64,000 bases of DNA from Nitratireductor aestuarii (GTDB taxonomy: Bacteria; Pseudomonadota; Alphaproteobacteria; Rhizobiales; Rhizobiaceae), in assembly GCF_014641695.1 (NCBI RefSeq), contig NZ_BMIF01000013.1, forward strand, positions 52,824 through 116,823. Direction: 5' to 3'. Below, in pieces: positions 63,674 to 64,000 of the stretch (positions within the stretch are counted from its first letter, which is position 1; the number at the start of each line of letters is the position of its first letter). A program made the position numbers and the translations under genes. The notes below the pieces were generated by a model that made no database searches, was not told the origin of the DNA, and saw only the letters and a program-made list of their open reading frames with translations.

Positions 63674-63725
63674 AGCAATTCCAGGAAAGGTGGGAACCGG
63701 TTTTCCGTCAGGAACCGCGAGAAGC
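63671..63725. repeat. RIME-like palindromic repeat, copy D
   Basis: TAGAGCAATTCCAGGAAAGG...GGTTTTCCGTCAGGAACCGCGAGAA, close to copy A. The leading TAG is the stop codon of the MmgE/PrpD gene. A related TTAGAGCAG recurs at 63731-63739. Confidence 0.75.
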
Positions 63726-63969
63726 CAAGGTTAGAGCAGAAGAGGGGAGCCGCTTCCTTCCGGCTCGAGAGAAACGAATACTCCTCCCAAGCACTTGGCC
63801 GCTGCTTCAAAAGCAGCGGCCTCTTTTTTTTCGTCGATCGCTTCAGATGTTTGTACCGTTGGTGCAGTCCCAGGAGCTATGGCGGAAACTGGGTGATGAC
63901 GGTTTGAGAGAGGCGGCGTATCGAGGCGGGTGACAAAGCCTGCCAGAACCTCACGAGGAGCGATACGCC
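63674..63969. other. Region between MmgE/PrpD and the IS256-like gene
   Basis: It contains the rest of repeat copy D, a strong terminator (63797-63831), and beyond about 63860 sequence that probably belongs to the left end of an insertion element. No protein gene is supported. Confidence 0.5.
63797..63831 (+). terminator. Intrinsic terminator
   Basis: Perfect 11-bp arms GGCCGCTGCTT / AAGCAGCGGCC with a 3-nt loop, followed by TC and eight T residues. It is the most likely end of the MmgE/PrpD transcript. Confidence 0.88.
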
Positions 63970-64000
63970 ATGAAGACAGATACCACCATTGTTTCCTTTC
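63970..64000 (+). CDS. Start of an IS256-family transposase (truncated by window end)
   Basis: Only ten codons are visible: MKTDTTIVSF, preceded by CGAGGAG. This matches the N-terminus I recall for alphaproteobacterial IS256/Mutator-type transposases (M-x-D-T-I-V-S-F-R-Q). The terminal inverted repeat should lie upstream, perhaps near 63860. The call rests on very little sequence. Confidence 0.45.
   Translation, partial: MKTDTTIVSF

Overview
The window reads as a high-GC alphaproteobacterial chromosome or large replicon, most likely from the Hyphomicrobiales (Rhizobiales). Pointers are a red-type (form IC) RuBisCO operon cbbFPALSX with divergent cbbR, a complete pqqABCDE cluster, an ScfR/RamB-type regulator divergent from isocitrate lyase, tripartite tricarboxylate (TTT) transporters, and a rhizobial-style intergenic palindromic repeat present in four copies. 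The genus cannot be fixed from sequence alone. No rRNA, tRNA or CRISPR array was seen.

Layout. 1-5 kb: the end of a hydantoinase/dihydropyrimidinase gene and its DUF3830 partner, a SulP-STAS anion transporter, a secreted lectin-like protein, a PhnA-family protein and hemN (with an FNR-type box) divergent from a universal stress protein. 6-13 kb: pqqABCDE, a convergent PreP-like M16C protease and its LysR regulator. 13.8-17.4 kb: an ABC exporter trio (NEW3-domain protein, ATPase, permease) and an NTF2-like protein. 17.3-24.4 kb: cbbR and cbbFPALSX, followed by two small disordered proteins. 24.9-28.3 kb: ScfR-type regulator, aceA and a small conserved-looking ORF. 28.4-46.7 kb: an RTX heme-peroxidase and type I secretion island framed by two NarL-type two-component systems and interrupted at one edge by an IS110 element. 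46.7-49.7 kb: a stand-alone form II CoxL-like molybdoenzyme subunit and a MaoC hydratase. 49.7-63.7 kb: an IclR-controlled catabolic island (metal hydrolase, quinone oxidoreductase, MaoC, acyl-CoA ligase, SDR, ALDH, TctB, TctA, NTF2-like, two TctC, MmgE/PrpD). The last bases look like the start of an IS256-family transposase.

The genes suggest a metabolically versatile heterotroph. It can fix CO2 by the Calvin cycle, oxidise alcohols or aldoses through PQQ enzymes, use C2 or fatty-acid-derived carbon through the glyoxylate shunt, and take up organic acids by TTT systems.

The most distinctive system is the island at 28.4-46.7 kb. A 2450-residue animal-type heme peroxidase with six clusters of RTX repeats is encoded with its own ABC exporter, membrane fusion protein and a second RTX protein. 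A sensor kinase and response regulator lie divergent to it, and two mirror-image 13-bp palindromes sit in the shared promoter. Its architecture matches the Mn(II)-oxidising peroxidases (MopA) described from Aurantimonas and Erythrobacter; that function is an inference here. A second candidate is the catabolic island at 50.6-63.7 kb, whose substrate I cannot name.
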